From Amphibalanus amphitrite (lineage: Eukaryota > Arthropoda > Thecostraca > Balanomorpha > Balanidae): 64,000 nt of DNA. Made by a program: the position numbers and the translations under genes. Shown one piece after another: positions 24,171-35,250 of this stretch. Numbering within the stretch: position 1 is the first letter of the stretch; each line of letters begins with the position of its first letter. Under the pieces are notes generated by a model. That model was given only the letters and a program-made list of their open reading frames with translations. It did no database searches and was not told the origin of the DNA. The stretch spans positions 1 to 64,000 of the forward strand of contig NW_024882803.1 of the NCBI RefSeq assembly GCF_019059575.1, read 5' to 3'.

Positions 24171-26581
24171 CGCTTGTCGAACAGCACTGCGGATCCGAAG
24201 GTTGGGACTTGAATTGTGAAAAACCGCCCGCCCGCCGCCAAACGCAAACACCGCAAAACGCGCAAAACGGACGCCAAAACGCCAACGCAAATGCCGCAAA
24301 AAAATCGCCCGCGAAAACCGCAAAAAAAAACTCAAAAAACGCAGCAAAAAAATCAAAACCGCCCGCATCGCACGCACCCCAAACGCCAAAAAACGCCCGT
24401 CCGCCGCAAAACGCGAAAACCGCAAAAAAACGCAAACCCCGCCGCCGCAAAAAAAAACCGCATCGCCCGCCGCCAACCGCGAAACGCCGCAAAAAAACGA
24501 CCGCCCGCCGCAAACCGCAACACCGCAAATAACGGCCGGCCGCCGGCGACCGCAAAACGCTGCAGAAAGCCGCCCGCCGCAAACCGCAAAACGCCGCAAA
24601 AGAAACGGCCAACCGCCACACACCGCCGCAAAAACGGCCGCCCGCCGCCAAACGCAAACACCGCAAAAACACCCGCATCGCCCGCCCGCCCGCCGCCAAA
24701 CACAAAAACCGCAAAAAACGCAAACACCGCCGCAAAAAAACGCCCGCAACGCCCGCCGCCAACCGCAAAACGCCGCAAAAAAACGGCCGCCCGCCGCCAA
24801 ACGCAAACACCGCAAAAAAAAAACGCAAAAAACGGCCGCCCACCGCCTAACACCGGAAAAACGCAAACACCGCCACAAAAAAACGACCGCCGTCCGTTAA
24901 ACGCAAACACTGACGCCATTGACCTCTATTGACCTCTATTAGGTATTATAGAGGTCAATGACTGACGCATTAAGACAAATATGGCGCTCTGCGGCAAATG
25001 TGGTGCATTCATATCTGCCGTTTAAGCAGCCATCCCTTAATTACAGCGCATCCTAATCGTCCAATGTTCGACAAAGATACGCACATTCTGCGATTTGCGG
25101 CAAAAATGGCGCTTTGAGACAAACGTGGCGCACTGAGTCAAACGTGGCGCATTTGTTCCTGTCGCTTAACATTTCATCCACCCACCAAATTCTAGCCTAA
25201 TCGGACTTAAACTGACAATGTTATGCACATTTGAATATTTCACTGTAAGATATCTCCGCAAAGGAGGTGCCCAAATTTGCACGTGTGCCATGTGACCGCC
25301 GGTGGTGTAAGCAGGACTTGTCCCCTCACTGATTGCACCATTTCAGTGTTCCTGGCTTGTGCTGTTTTCGTGCTATAAGGCCACAAATCGGCAAACACAC
25401 GATAATCTGGGAGGTACGCGACTCAAACACGTGGCCACGTGGCACGTGCCGGACCTCTGATAGCTTCACCGCTCACGCCACGTGATGACCCATCGACGTG
25501 GCCATCAGCATGTAAAAGATGACCCCGGCCGGTGTCACCGTCTCTGAACAGTGGACGGCTAAACTCGAAAAACGGGAAAATTTAGGGAAATTTCACCTTT
25601 GAATATATAATTTCCCCAGAATTTTGAATTTTTCATTTTACAAAAAATCCGAGATAGCAGTTTTTTAGCCCCCTTCATTCTGTGCCTATACCCGTTTTCA
25701 GATCGACCCTATCATAAAACCTGACGGCCTGACGGCTATTTCCCCCATTCCTTGCATTTCACAATGCTAGTATATTTAAGCACCAAAATTGACCCCGTGC
25801 CACGGCACGTGCAATAGCACGTGGGCCACGTGACCACTAGTGCGACAAGCTGGACTCATCTGCTCACCGGCTGCACTGATTTGGTGTCGCTAGGTGGAGT
25901 GGTTTCCACGCCATAGGACCCCCAGTTGGCCAATGTCGCATTTACCACGAGGTTACCCCATCAAACACGTTTGCACGTGGCACGTGCTTTTCAATCGCCC
26001 CATATCTGACCCATACCACGTGGTAGCCGACACCCCGGGACACAACATATTCGAACATTTTCAAAATCTAACGTGGAAATTTTTGGCAAAATCGATTTGA
26101 AAATAATTTTTCGAAAATGCCATAGGCTCAACATGGGGTAACTGTCGGCGTCGATTACCCGAAATTTTGTCATTTATATTTTAAATAATTACCCCCAGAA
26201 GGTGAGGTGCCAGCCAAAGAACTGACCCTAAAAATGTGGACAAATATTACTGAACAGATTTTGCGCAAATCGCATTTTCAATTTTTCCCCATGTTAACCC
26301 TATGGGAAAATGCACGTGCCGATTACCCCAAAACGGGTTAATTATATTTCAAGCAACCGGTACCAGCCGGTAGCTCCCCCATAGGGGACCAAACGCTGAA
26401 AATGGCAAGAAAATCTAACGAGCCGTTTTCGAGGGTATCAAGATGTCCTAAATCGCGGCAGAAACGCTAAACACCCCCCTAGAGAGGTAGCTCAGGTTGG
26501 GATTTTCAATAGAAAATCACAATTCTAAAGAATAGTGATTGTCTAATTGAAAAGTCCCAACCTTCGGATAGGCCCGGGCAG
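24171..26581. repeat. 2.4-kb tandem repeat unit, copy B
   Basis: Nearly identical to copy A over its whole length; the differences I see are mostly homopolymer lengths in the CCGCAAAA array (24225-24905). It keeps the GACCTCTAT hairpin and the CACGTG-rich segment. The abrupt junction GGCCCGGGCAG|CGCTTG at 24160-24171 marks the tandem repeat point. The similarity implies a very recent duplication or an assembly duplication. Confidence 0.9.
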
Positions 26582-29047
26582 CGCTTGTCGAACAGCACTG
26601 CGGATCCGAAGGTTGGGACTTTAATTGTGAAAAACCGCCCGCCCGCCGCAAAACGCAAACACCGCAAAACGCGCAAAACGCACGCCATAAACGCCAACGC
26701 AAACTTCGCAAAAAACAATCGCAAGCCCGCCGAAAACCGCAAAAAAACGCAAAAAAAACGCCGCAAAAACGCGCGTCCGCCGCAAAACGCAAACAACGCA
26801 AAAAACGCTAATACCGCCGCCGCAAAAAACGCCCGCATCGCCCGCCACAAACCGCGAAACGCCGCAAAAAACGCCCGCATCGCCCGCCACCAACCGCGAA
26901 ACGCCGCAAAAAACGACCGCCCGCCGCAAACCGGAACACCGCAAATAACGGCCGGCCGCCGGCAACCGCAAAACTCCGCAAAAAACGGCCGCCCGTCGCA
27001 AATAGCAAAACGCCGCAAAAAAGGCCGCCCGCCACAAACAGCCGCAAAAAACGGCCGCCCGCCTCAAACCGCAACACCGCAAAAAACGGCCGCCCGCCGC
27101 AAACCGCTAAACGCCGCAAAAAAACGGCCGCCCGCCGCAAACCGCCGCAAAAAAACGGCCGCCCGCCGCTAAACGCAAACATTGCAAAACACCCGCGTCG
27201 CCCGCCCGCCCGCCGCCAAACACAAACACCGCAAAAAACGCAAATACCGCCGCAAAAAAACGCCCCTTCATCGCACGCCCGCCCGCCGACAACCGCAAAA
27301 CGCCACAAAAAACGGCCGCCCGCCGCGAAACGCAAACACCACAAAAAAAAACGCTAAACGGCCGACCGCCGGCAAACGCAAACACCGAAAAACGCAAACA
27401 CCGCCGCAAAAAAACGCATGCCGTCCACAAAACGAAAACACTGACGCATTAAGACAAATATGGCGCTTTGCGGCAAGTGTGGTGCATTCATATTTGCCGT
27501 TTAAGCAGCCATCCCTTAATCAAAGCGCATCCTGATCGTCCCATGTTCGATAAAGTTAGCACATTCTGTGATTTGCGGCAAAATGGCGCTTTGAGACAAA
27601 CGTGGCGCACTGCGACAAACGTGGCGCATTCGTTCCTGTCGCTTAACAATTCATCCAACCACCAAAGTCTGGCCCAATCGGACTTAAACTGACAAAGTTA
27701 TGTTCATTTGAATATTTCACTATAAAATATCTCCGCAACGGAGGTGCCCAAATTTGCACGTTTGCCACGTGACCGCCGGTGGTGTAAGCAGGACTTGTCC
27801 CCTCACTGATTGCACCATTTCAGCGTTCCTGGCTTGTGCTGTTTTCGTGCTATAAGGCCACAAATCGGCAAACACACGATAATCTGGGAGGTACGCGACT
27901 CAAACACGTGGCCACGTGGCACGTGCCGGACCTCGGATAGCTTCACCGTTAACGCCACGTGATGACCCATCGACGTGGCCATCAGCATGTAAAAGAGGAC
28001 CCCGGCCGGTGTCACCGTCTCTGAACAGTGGACGGCTTAACTCGAAAAACGGGAAAATTTAGGGAAATTTCACCTTTCGAATATATAATTTCCCCAGAAT
28101 TTTAAATTTTTCATTTTACAAAAAATCCGAGATAGCAGTTTTTTAGCCCCTTTCATTCTGTGCCTAAACCCGTTTTAAGATCGACCCTATCATAAAAACT
28201 GACGGTCTGACGGATATTTCCCCCATTCCTTGCATTTCACAATGCTAGTATATTTAAGCACCAAAATTGACCCCGTGCCACGGCACGTGCAATAGCACGT
28301 GCGACACGTGATCACTAGTGCGACAAGCTGGACTCATCTGCTCACCGGCTGCACTGATTTGGTGTCGCTAGTTGAAGTCGTTTCCACGCCATAGGACCCC
28401 CAGTTGGCCAATGTCGGATTTTCCCGGAGGTTACCCCATCAAACACGTTTGCACGTGGCACGTGCTTTTCAATCGCCCCATATCTGACCCATATCATGTG
28501 GTAGCCGACACCCCGGGGCACAACATATTGGAACATTTTCAAAATCTAACGTGGAAATTTTTGGCAAAATCGATTTGAAAATAATTTTTCGAAATTGCCA
28601 TAGGCTCAACATGGGGTAACTGTCCGTCACGATTACCCGAAATTGTACCCTATGATTTTTAAATAATAAACACCAAAAGGTGAGGTGTCAGCCCGAGAGC
28701 CGACCCTAAAAATGTGGGCAAATATTACTGAACAGATTTTCCGTAAATCGCATTTTTAATTTTTCCCCATGTTAACCCTATGGGAAAATGCACGTGCCGA
28801 TTACCCCAAAACGTGTCAATTATATTTCTTGTAACTTGCCCAGCAGGTAGCTCCCCCACACGGGTCCAAACGGTGAAAATGGCAAGAAAATCTAACGAGC
28901 CGTTTCGGCGGCGATCAAAATGACCAAAATCGCGGCAGAAACGCTAAACACCCCCCTAGAGAGGTAGCTCAGGTTGGGATTTTCAATAGAAAATCACAAT
29001 TCTAAAGAATAGTGATTGTCTAATTGAAAAGTCCCAACCTTCGGATA
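26582..29047. repeat. 2.4-kb tandem repeat unit, copy C (diverged)
   Basis: Same architecture as A and B but clearly diverged. The low-complexity array (26630-27435) is longer and differently arranged, and the GACCTCTAT hairpin is absent. Substitutions are scattered through the CACGTG-rich part (11 hexamers counted). It ends with the same hairpin and CCAACCTTCGGATA at 29034-29047, followed by unique sequence. Confidence 0.85.
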
Positions 29048-29888
29048 TGACCAAGAAACTGTCGGTGTCAAAATGCCATGTTATTTGATAGGCCGGGCAG
29101 GAAACAAAAGTTTACTGCCCGAGTTTACTGCCCAGGACAATGCCTCTTAACTACAGTTTATCGCATTAGCCCAGAAGTATAATTGACAGGGAATGTATAA
29201 TTGACATCATTATTGCATATTTGCCGCGTTAAATTAGAAAACTAACATTTTTTGGTAAAAAATATCTGCTCTGCTTATCAAGGGTTTTGAAATATTTTGC
29301 ATTGGTTACAAAGCCGAAATTATGTTAAGATATGCGCCTAACAATCGAAATCCGTTATCGCTTGTTATCTTATCTTCGTTTGATATGTCCACTGAGACCT
29401 TGGGCCTAAGTTATTGCGTTATCATTTGACAGTTGTAGACTGTAGTCCTTTCCTCGAAACAAACATGTAAAATATGGAAAGTATAATGCATTTCACGAAA
29501 GTTTACCCATAGGGCATCAACAGAGTACGATTACATAAATATAGAAAAGATTCTTGCAAGAGCACTGGAAAATTTACGTTTAATCACTAGGATTATTATA
29601 CCCTCTTCTTCTTATGTCGTGGCAAATTATTCATGCATTATGTTCCTTGGATATCCAGTTGTGCCATTCTGAGTTGATATTTTCAGACGCAATTCTTTTT
29701 GAAGTAAGGTGTTTTGATGCATTTTCTTCTATAAATTTCCTTTAAAGCTTTATCTACAGCAGTAGCGCAATCACTGTTAGGAAATTATGGACAAAACAAT
29801 TTAATAAAAGTATCACCAAAACCTGTCGAAACTACTAAGCAGGCATGCGGCATGTAGGAAAAATCTTACTGACCTCAGCCCAAGGCCA
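29048..29888. other. AT-rich stretch between repeat units
   Basis: No gene is recognised. It begins with a small inverted structure built from GGGCAG and AGTTTACTGCCC words (29094-29134), then AT-rich sequence of no recognised family. It separates the full unit C from the fragment at 29889. Confidence 0.45.
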
Positions 29889-30348
29889 TATATATTATTT
29901 TTCGAATTTGCCATAGGCTCAACATGGGGTAACTATCTGTGCCAATTACCCGAAAGTTCTCTAATTATATTTTAAACGGCTACCACCGACGGGTGGGGTG
30001 CCAGCCCGAGAGCCGACCCTAAAAATGTGGGCAAATATTACTGAACAGATTTTGCGCAAATCGCATTTTTAATTTTTCCCCATGTTAACCCTATGGGAAA
30101 ATGCACGTGCCGATTACCCCAAAACGTGTCAATTATATTTTTTGTAACTTTGCCAGCAGGTAGCTCCCCCACACGGGACCAAACGGTGAAAATGGCAAGA
30201 AAATCTAACTATCCGTTTTTGCGGAATTCAAAATGTCCCAAATCGCGGCAGAAACGCTAAACACCCCCCTAGAGAGGTAGCTCAGGTTGGGATTTTCAAT
30301 AGAAAATCACAATTCTAAAGAATAGTGATTGTCTTAATTGAAAAGTCC
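29889..30348. repeat. Fragment of the 2.4-kb unit (copy D, 3' part)
   Basis: Homologous to the last 460 bp of units A-C (TTGCCATAGGCTCAACATGG through the terminal hairpin). It stops at AAAAGTCCCA, ten bases short of the usual terminus, exactly where the LINE sequence begins. It also lacks the 5' three quarters of the unit. Confidence 0.8.
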
Positions 30349-30418
30349 CAGCAGTGAACGTGCAAGTGAACCCCAGCAGTCGACAACAGCGCCTACAAAC
30401 GAAAGAAATCGCTCAGCG

Positions 30419-31285
30419 ATGGGATTCAATACCGAGCTGGCCCGTGCACTCGACATTGACCGTCTTGCCAAAGCCATAGTGGCAGTGATGGATCAGCGCA
30501 CCACCTCCCGGTTGGGTACCGATGAAGAAGACAGCAGCGACGACGCCGGACCTACAACGCAAGCTGAGCGCCCGCGGGCTCAGCACCCGAACCGTCGCCA
30601 GCGATCAGTCAGACGGGCTCCAGTGAGCCGTCTCGACGGTAGTCCCAGAGCTCAAACTCGCCGTAACCAACCGAGCAACCCAGTCCGTCAGCAGCAGCAA
30701 CTGCAGCCGCCCAGGCAGACTCAACGTCAGCCTTGGAAACAACAGGGACGCCAGCCGCCACACCAACAGCCATGGCAGCCGCGTCAGAATACATCGACAG
30801 TTGCGGGCGTCCCGCAATCAAGACCTCCCTGGCTGCCGGAACAGCAGTGGCATTGGCCACAACAGGGTTCTCAGCATATGTACCCACAGCTGCCGCAGCA
30901 GTTGACCAGACCTGCGGGCCACTGGGAGCAGCCGATCCACGAACAGCTCCGGCCCCAGTATCCGGAGAGAACACCGGCCTGGTGGGCCCCTCCCACTCCC
31001 ATCGGTGCACCTCCGCCCCAGTTCTGCCAGCAACCGCCTCCAATGGCGGCTCCGCAGCAGCGGCAGCCTGCTGCTCTTCGTCAACCATCGCAGTCCCAGC
31101 ACCCAAGGAACGAGCCGTCGCAAGGAGATTGCGATCAGGCATGCTTTCGCTCTGAGACGTGGCCGAGCCTACCGCGTCAGCCGGAACCAGAGCAGCGCCC
31201 AACCGTCCCGTCAGTCGGCGCAGCTTCACCTCCCCTATCGTTCTGCAGCTACGGCAACCGATGCTGCCTCGGCTGCCGGCTCTGA
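30419..31285 (+). CDS. LINE ORF1 (Gln/Pro-rich RNA-binding-type protein)
   Basis: From the first Met inside the LINE (30419) this frame gives 288 residues. It begins MGFNTELARALDIDRLAKAI, then an acidic patch (DEEDSSDDAG) and a long Gln/Pro/Arg-rich region. No CCHC zinc knuckle or RRM is visible, so function is inferred only from position upstream of the EN-RT frame. ORF2 overlaps its 3' part in the +1 frame. The open frame extends 27 codons upstream into repeat D, which is fortuitous. Confidence 0.6.
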   Translation: MGFNTELARALDIDRLAKAIVAVMDQRTTSRLGTDEEDSSDDAGPTTQAERPRAQHPNRRQRSVRRAPVSRLDGSPRAQTRRNQPSNPVRQQQQLQPPRQTQRQPWKQQGRQPPHQQPWQPRQNTSTVAGVPQSRPPWLPEQQWHWPQQGSQHMYPQLPQQLTRPAGHWEQPIHEQLRPQYPERTPAWWAPPTPIGAPPPQFCQQPPPMAAPQQRQPAALRQPSQSQHPRNEPSQGDCDQACFRSETWPSLPRQPEPEQRPTVPSVGAASPPLSFCSYGNRCCLGCRL

Positions 31286-34200
31286 GGCGACTGGACGAGC
31301 GACTCCAACCTCCTGCGGACAATGCCAGCTACGTATTGGGGGCTACAACTGCGAGGGATTCATGAGTGCCGCCGCCTACATTGCTGATCTCTTCACGAGT
31401 CTAAACGTGCTGTTCCTATCTGAAACTTGGATGTGTAGTGCGGAAGAAACTTTACCGAGTGGCGTTCTTGGGAGCTTTGGCGTGGGTGACGTTGACATTT
31501 TTCAGACATTTGCAATGGAACTGCCACCCGGGGCTGGCGAGGGGCGCCGGCATGGAGGGACGGCCATGATATGCCGCCGAGACAGCCGATTCTCATTCTC
31601 CCAACTACAGTGTGAGAACGATAGACTTTTAGCAGTGCAGATGGTGTGTGGCGGAGCACCGCGTCTCACCATAGTTGGCTGCTACATGCCCTACTTCACT
31701 GGGACTCCGGATCAACTAGAACTTTATATGGACCTGTGCGCTAGTCTTGAAGCCCTCATAGACACGCATAGGTTTTCCGCGCCGCTCATGCTAGTCGGAG
31801 ACTTCAACTGTCCTCTCCCGTGTCTCCCGCCGGCAACCCGTCCTCGCCAGTGGGCAAAGCTGCGCGGATTCACCCCCTTCAGCCAAGCATTCCAGCGACT
31901 TCTGGATGAAAGAAGCCTTACAGTCGCTGAGTTCCGCTTCTCTCAGCCAGTGAATTTCACGTATGAACGCGGCGGTCACACGTCCCACATCGACCACATC
32001 ATCGTGCCTGGCAAACTTGCAGATGAACAGCTTCTGTCATGTTCTATCATCCCGCCTTCTTATGACAACCTCAGACCCCATCTGCCTATAACATGTACTC
32101 TTCTGCTCCAAATAAAAGGTGAAGAGAGGGAAAGACCAGCGCCGCGAGACCACTCCAGTTCTCACCGCACGGTACTGGATTGGAACAATTCCGACAGGAA
32201 TCAAAGGTACTGTGAACTGCTCTCCACGCAGCTGGAGACAGTGGTCCAGCCAAACCTCAGCGCCGATCAGATAGACTGCCTCCTGACGTCAGCCATCCAT
32301 CAAGCTGCAGCTGAGGCCGGCTGCTCCCGGCCCCGAAGACCGCCAAAGTCCTGGTGGAGCCCTTCAGTGTCGGCAGCACGGGACCGGGCGCGCCTGTGGC
32401 ATCGCATTTGGACTCACGCCGGTCGACCACGGAATACGGTCCTGCACAACTGCTTCAAAGTTGCGCGTCGTTCATACAGGCAGGCCCGGGTCGATGCAGC
32501 ACGTGCCCAGGTTGATAACAGCGCAAATCTCCTGTCATCGCTGCGTCAGAAGAAGGACATCAATTCGTTCTGGCGCCGTGTAGAGCAGGCTCGACGTGGC
32601 TCGGGCGGCTTGCGCTCCTCGCTCACGGCGGACAGCCTCGAGGCCCACTTCCGCCCCATTCATACGGACGAGGACACCCTCTCTGCAGCCCAAGATGATG
32701 TGCGCACCCGAGTAGAAGCCCTGCTGTCCCAGGCGAAAGAAGATCCTGGCCCCGCTAAGCGCGTCACTGCAGGAGATGTAGCTCGCTTGATCCCGCAAAT
32801 CAACCGCAACGCATCACCAGGACCGGACGGCGTCACCGCTGAGCATCTTGTCTACGGCTCTTCAGGACCACTGCACGAGGCTATCGCCTCTCTACTCTCT
32901 GCCTGCCTCGCTGAAATGCGTGTCCCTGTCAGTTTCACATGCAGCACAGTGGTGCCTATCATGAAGAAGACCGGACTGGACCCCGACTCTGCCGATAGCT
33001 ACCGCCCCATCTCGCTCGTGTCGACTATCTCCAAACTTCTGGAACTGATCCTTCAGGAAGAGATCGATACGTCATTTGAGGCCTCTGAACTTCAGTTTGG
33101 GTTCTTAGGGCATAGGGGCACCAGCGAAGCGTCTATGCTTGTACACGAGACCGCGCAACATTACCTATGCTATAAACTCCCGCTGTTTGCAGCTAACCTC
33201 GATGCTAGGAAATGCTTTGATCGTTTGTGGCATGATGGCGTCCTCTTCCGAGCGAGTGAGCACCTCCCACGCCGGAGCTGGGCGCTTCTGGCCTATTGGT
33301 ACTCTCACCTGTCAGCCCGAGTACGTTTTGGTGGGAAGCTGTCAGACGCCTTCTGTGTGCGCCGAGGAGTGAGACAGGGTGCGCTTTTATCGCCGTGCCT
33401 CACCAATATGTTTTTATACCCGCTTATCCAACAGCTCGATAACTGTCGCTTGGGCGCCACGCTGTATGGCCACCACATCCCAGCAGTTGCATATGCTGAT
33501 GATATTCTGATTATGTCTAGTAGCGCACGCGATCTTCAATCAATGCTTCATATCGTCTCCTCCTTCTCAGTGTTGTGGAGGATAGATTTTGTACATGTGA
33601 ACCAAAGCTTGACCAAGAGTCACAGCTTTATATTCGGGGCCGAGTTCCTCTCTCGGACGCCTCAGTGGCAGCTATGTGGACAGATCCTGAAGCACCGACA
33701 GGAAACCACACACCTGGGTGTTGAGCTGCGCTCCCAGCTACACGGTGCCGATCAGGTGACTGCCCGAATTCAGCGGAGCAGGGGTGCGTTCTTTGGCCTA
33801 ACGCCGGCCGGCATGTTTGATCAGCACCTCTCCGCTGTTGATAAGGCATTTCTATGGCGGATGATTGTCGCTCCTGTTCTGATTTATGGTTGTGAGGTCT
33901 GTTTTTTAAGCTCTGGAGATATTGCTCGCCTCGAAGGCTGGCAAGCCTCGGCGGTCAAAAGCGCGCTACGCCTACCGCGCACTGCCCACCACTCCGCACT
34001 AATGGCGGCACTTCGCATCCCAAGTGTACAAGCTCTCGTTCGGCGGTCTATTTTTCGCGCTACTCAAAACGCTTTTCGTGGCCAGCACCGCCTCCGTTGT
34101 GTGCTGGTGAGTAGCCTGGCCCAGTTGGCGACCAATGCGAGATTCGCGGAAACATCTGCTTCTATTGTGTGCCATCTAATGTCGCTATGTGGGGGAAACT

Positions 34201-34364
34201 TCATGAGGGTACTGGAGGCTGCCAGCGGTCATATACACGGAGACTGGGTGCACACGCCCAGGCCCGAGTGTGGCCTTGCGGACTCGCTCAGCTGGCTGAT
34301 GGACAGCAACAGCGCCGAGTCATGGCAGCTAGTAAGGCTGCTTGTAACAATACATCCAAACTGA
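31005..34364 (+). CDS. LINE ORF2: apurinic-type endonuclease plus reverse transcriptase
   Basis: The open frame is 1119 codons. The EEP endonuclease runs from about residue 107: GGYNCEG, SETW (about 139), YMPY, GDFNCP (about 264), SHIDHI (about 327), all catalytic motifs present. The reverse transcriptase follows with SPGPDGV, SYRPISL, GVRQGALLSP and YADD at about residue 830, then a C-terminal region with LIYGCEV. The first about 105 codons overlap ORF1 and look like shadow coding. The frame opens at a GTG, and the first in-frame ATG (31362) lies inside the endonuclease, after GYNCEGF. So translation probably needs frameshifting or non-AUG restart, or the start has been lost. It would copy its own RNA at a nicked target. 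Confidence 0.85.
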   Translation: MHLRPSSASNRLQWRLRSSGSLLLFVNHRSPSTQGTSRRKEIAIRHAFALRRGRAYRVSRNQSSAQPSRQSAQLHLPYRSAATATDAASAAGSEATGRATPTSCGQCQLRIGGYNCEGFMSAAAYIADLFTSLNVLFLSETWMCSAEETLPSGVLGSFGVGDVDIFQTFAMELPPGAGEGRRHGGTAMICRRDSRFSFSQLQCENDRLLAVQMVCGGAPRLTIVGCYMPYFTGTPDQLELYMDLCASLEALIDTHRFSAPLMLVGDFNCPLPCLPPATRPRQWAKLRGFTPFSQAFQRLLDERSLTVAEFRFSQPVNFTYERGGHTSHIDHIIVPGKLADEQLLSCSIIPPSYDNLRPHLPITCTLLLQIKGEERERPAPRDHSSSHRTVLDWNNSDRNQRYCELLSTQLETVVQPNLSADQIDCLLTSAIHQAAAEAGCSRPRRPPKSWWSPSVSAARDRARLWHRIWTHAGRPRNTVLHNCFKVARRSYRQARVDAARAQVDNSANLLSSLRQKKDINSFWRRVEQARRGSGGLRSSLTADSLEAHFRPIHTDEDTLSAAQDDVRTRVEALLSQAKEDPGPAKRVTAGDVARLIPQINRNASPGPDGVTAEHLVYGSSGPLHEAIASLLSACLAEMRVPVSFTCSTVVPIMKKTGLDPDSADSYRPISLVSTISKLLELILQEEIDTSFEASELQFGFLGHRGTSEASMLVHETAQHYLCYKLPLFAANLDARKCFDRLWHDGVLFRASEHLPRRSWALLAYWYSHLSARVRFGGKLSDAFCVRRGVRQGALLSPCLTNMFLYPLIQQLDNCRLGATLYGHHIPAVAYADDILIMSSSARDLQSMLHIVSSFSVLWRIDFVHVNQSLTKSHSFIFGAEFLSRTPQWQLCGQILKHRQETTHLGVELRSQLHGADQVTARIQRSRGAFFGLTPAGMFDQHLSAVDKAFLWRMIVAPVLIYGCEVCFLSSGDIARLEGWQASAVKSALRLPRTAHHSALMAALRIPSVQALVRRSIFRATQNAFRGQHRLRCVLVSSLAQLATNARFAETSASIVCHLMSLCGGNFMRVLEAASGHIHGDWVHTPRPECGLADSLSWLMDSNSAESWQLVRLLVTIHPN

Positions 34365-34538
34365 TTCTCCTAGTCCGCCTGATGTAAAAAGCTGCCCGTG
34401 CTTTGCAAACGTGACTTTGTTGTGCCGTGCTGTGTTTGTATCTTCATGTGTCACGGTTATGTTATGAAGATATGTTCTCCTTGTTTTGTCCTCAAAGGAT
34501 GTCAAATAAATATGATGATGATGATGATAGTCCTCAGC

Positions 34539-34653
34539 CGTACGAAATTGGAAATTATTTGGAAACTCGGTTTGCAAAATTTGACTCCGGCCCTCGTGCT
34601 TCGCACTCGGGCCTACGTCAATTTTGCAAACCTCGTTTCCAAATAATTTCGTC
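34539..34653. repeat. Foldback hairpin element
   Basis: The arm ATTATTTGGAAAC...GGTTTGCAAAATTTGAC on the left is repeated inverted as GTCAATTTTGCAAACC...GTTTCCAAATAAT on the right. The arms are about 40 bp around a loop of about 35 bp with GGCCCTCGTGCTTCGC. It lies immediately after the LINE tail. Confidence 0.8.
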
Positions 34654-34680
34654 GGCCCGGTCAGTAATATATATTGACAA

Positions 34681-35016
34681 TTGTTGGTAAACGTTTAGGA
34701 AAGCCTTTAAATTAAATATTCATTCGCTTTAAATTAAGAATGAAGTTAAAATTGAAAATGATATACAGCGCGACATTTGCCCATGAATAACCAAAGGTTT
34801 GTTGTCAATAGTTAAAACACTTTTCTATAGAATTGTGTTTTCTATTGAAAAAACAAATCTGAGTTCCCTGACAATTTGGCAAAAGCTGCCTGAGATCATA
34901 AGCAATAAATGCGAAACGTCGGGCTGTATATCATTTTACACTTTTAACTTTAGGTACTCTGAATTTAAAGCGAATGAATATTTAATTTAAAGGCATTCCT
35001 AAACGCTTATCAACAA
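34681..35016. mobile_element. Short MITE with about 48-bp terminal inverted repeats
   Basis: The left arm starts TTGTTGGTAAACGTTTAGGA and continues through CCTTTAAATTAAATATTC and ATTCGCTTTAAATT. The right arm is its inverse with few mismatches, ending at 35016. The AT-rich interior of about 240 bp has no convincing gene. The superfamily is unclear because no target duplication is obvious. Confidence 0.8.
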
Positions 35017-35250
35017 GTTACTGGGGTGTCATGAGTCTCCTTCACCTTCATGCATTGCAGGACTTATCAGGTTTCAGAACGATCTCTGAATGAAATAGTG
35101 AAAATAAGTGAAAAGAAGAGGGTTGCGCAATGGCAAAATTTATATTCGCTCTTCAGCGTTCCTATCCTCATGGCCCATAACATGAAGTTGCCACCTTTAG
35201 CAATAAGCATGTAATGCAAGACATATAGAAATATGTTGGATTTTTTTATA

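Larger units (their letters stand above)
30349..34530 (+). mobile_element. Non-LTR retrotransposon (LINE) with intact EN-RT frame
   Basis: The order is ORF1, ORF2 with endonuclease and reverse transcriptase, a short 3' UTR with AAATAAA (34503), and a microsatellite-like (ATG)n tail at 34511-34529. The 5' end abuts the truncated repeat D at 30348. No clear target duplication was found. CR1/Jockey-like clades have this layout, but I cannot assign the clade without a tree. An uninterrupted ORF2 suggests recent activity. Confidence 0.85.
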
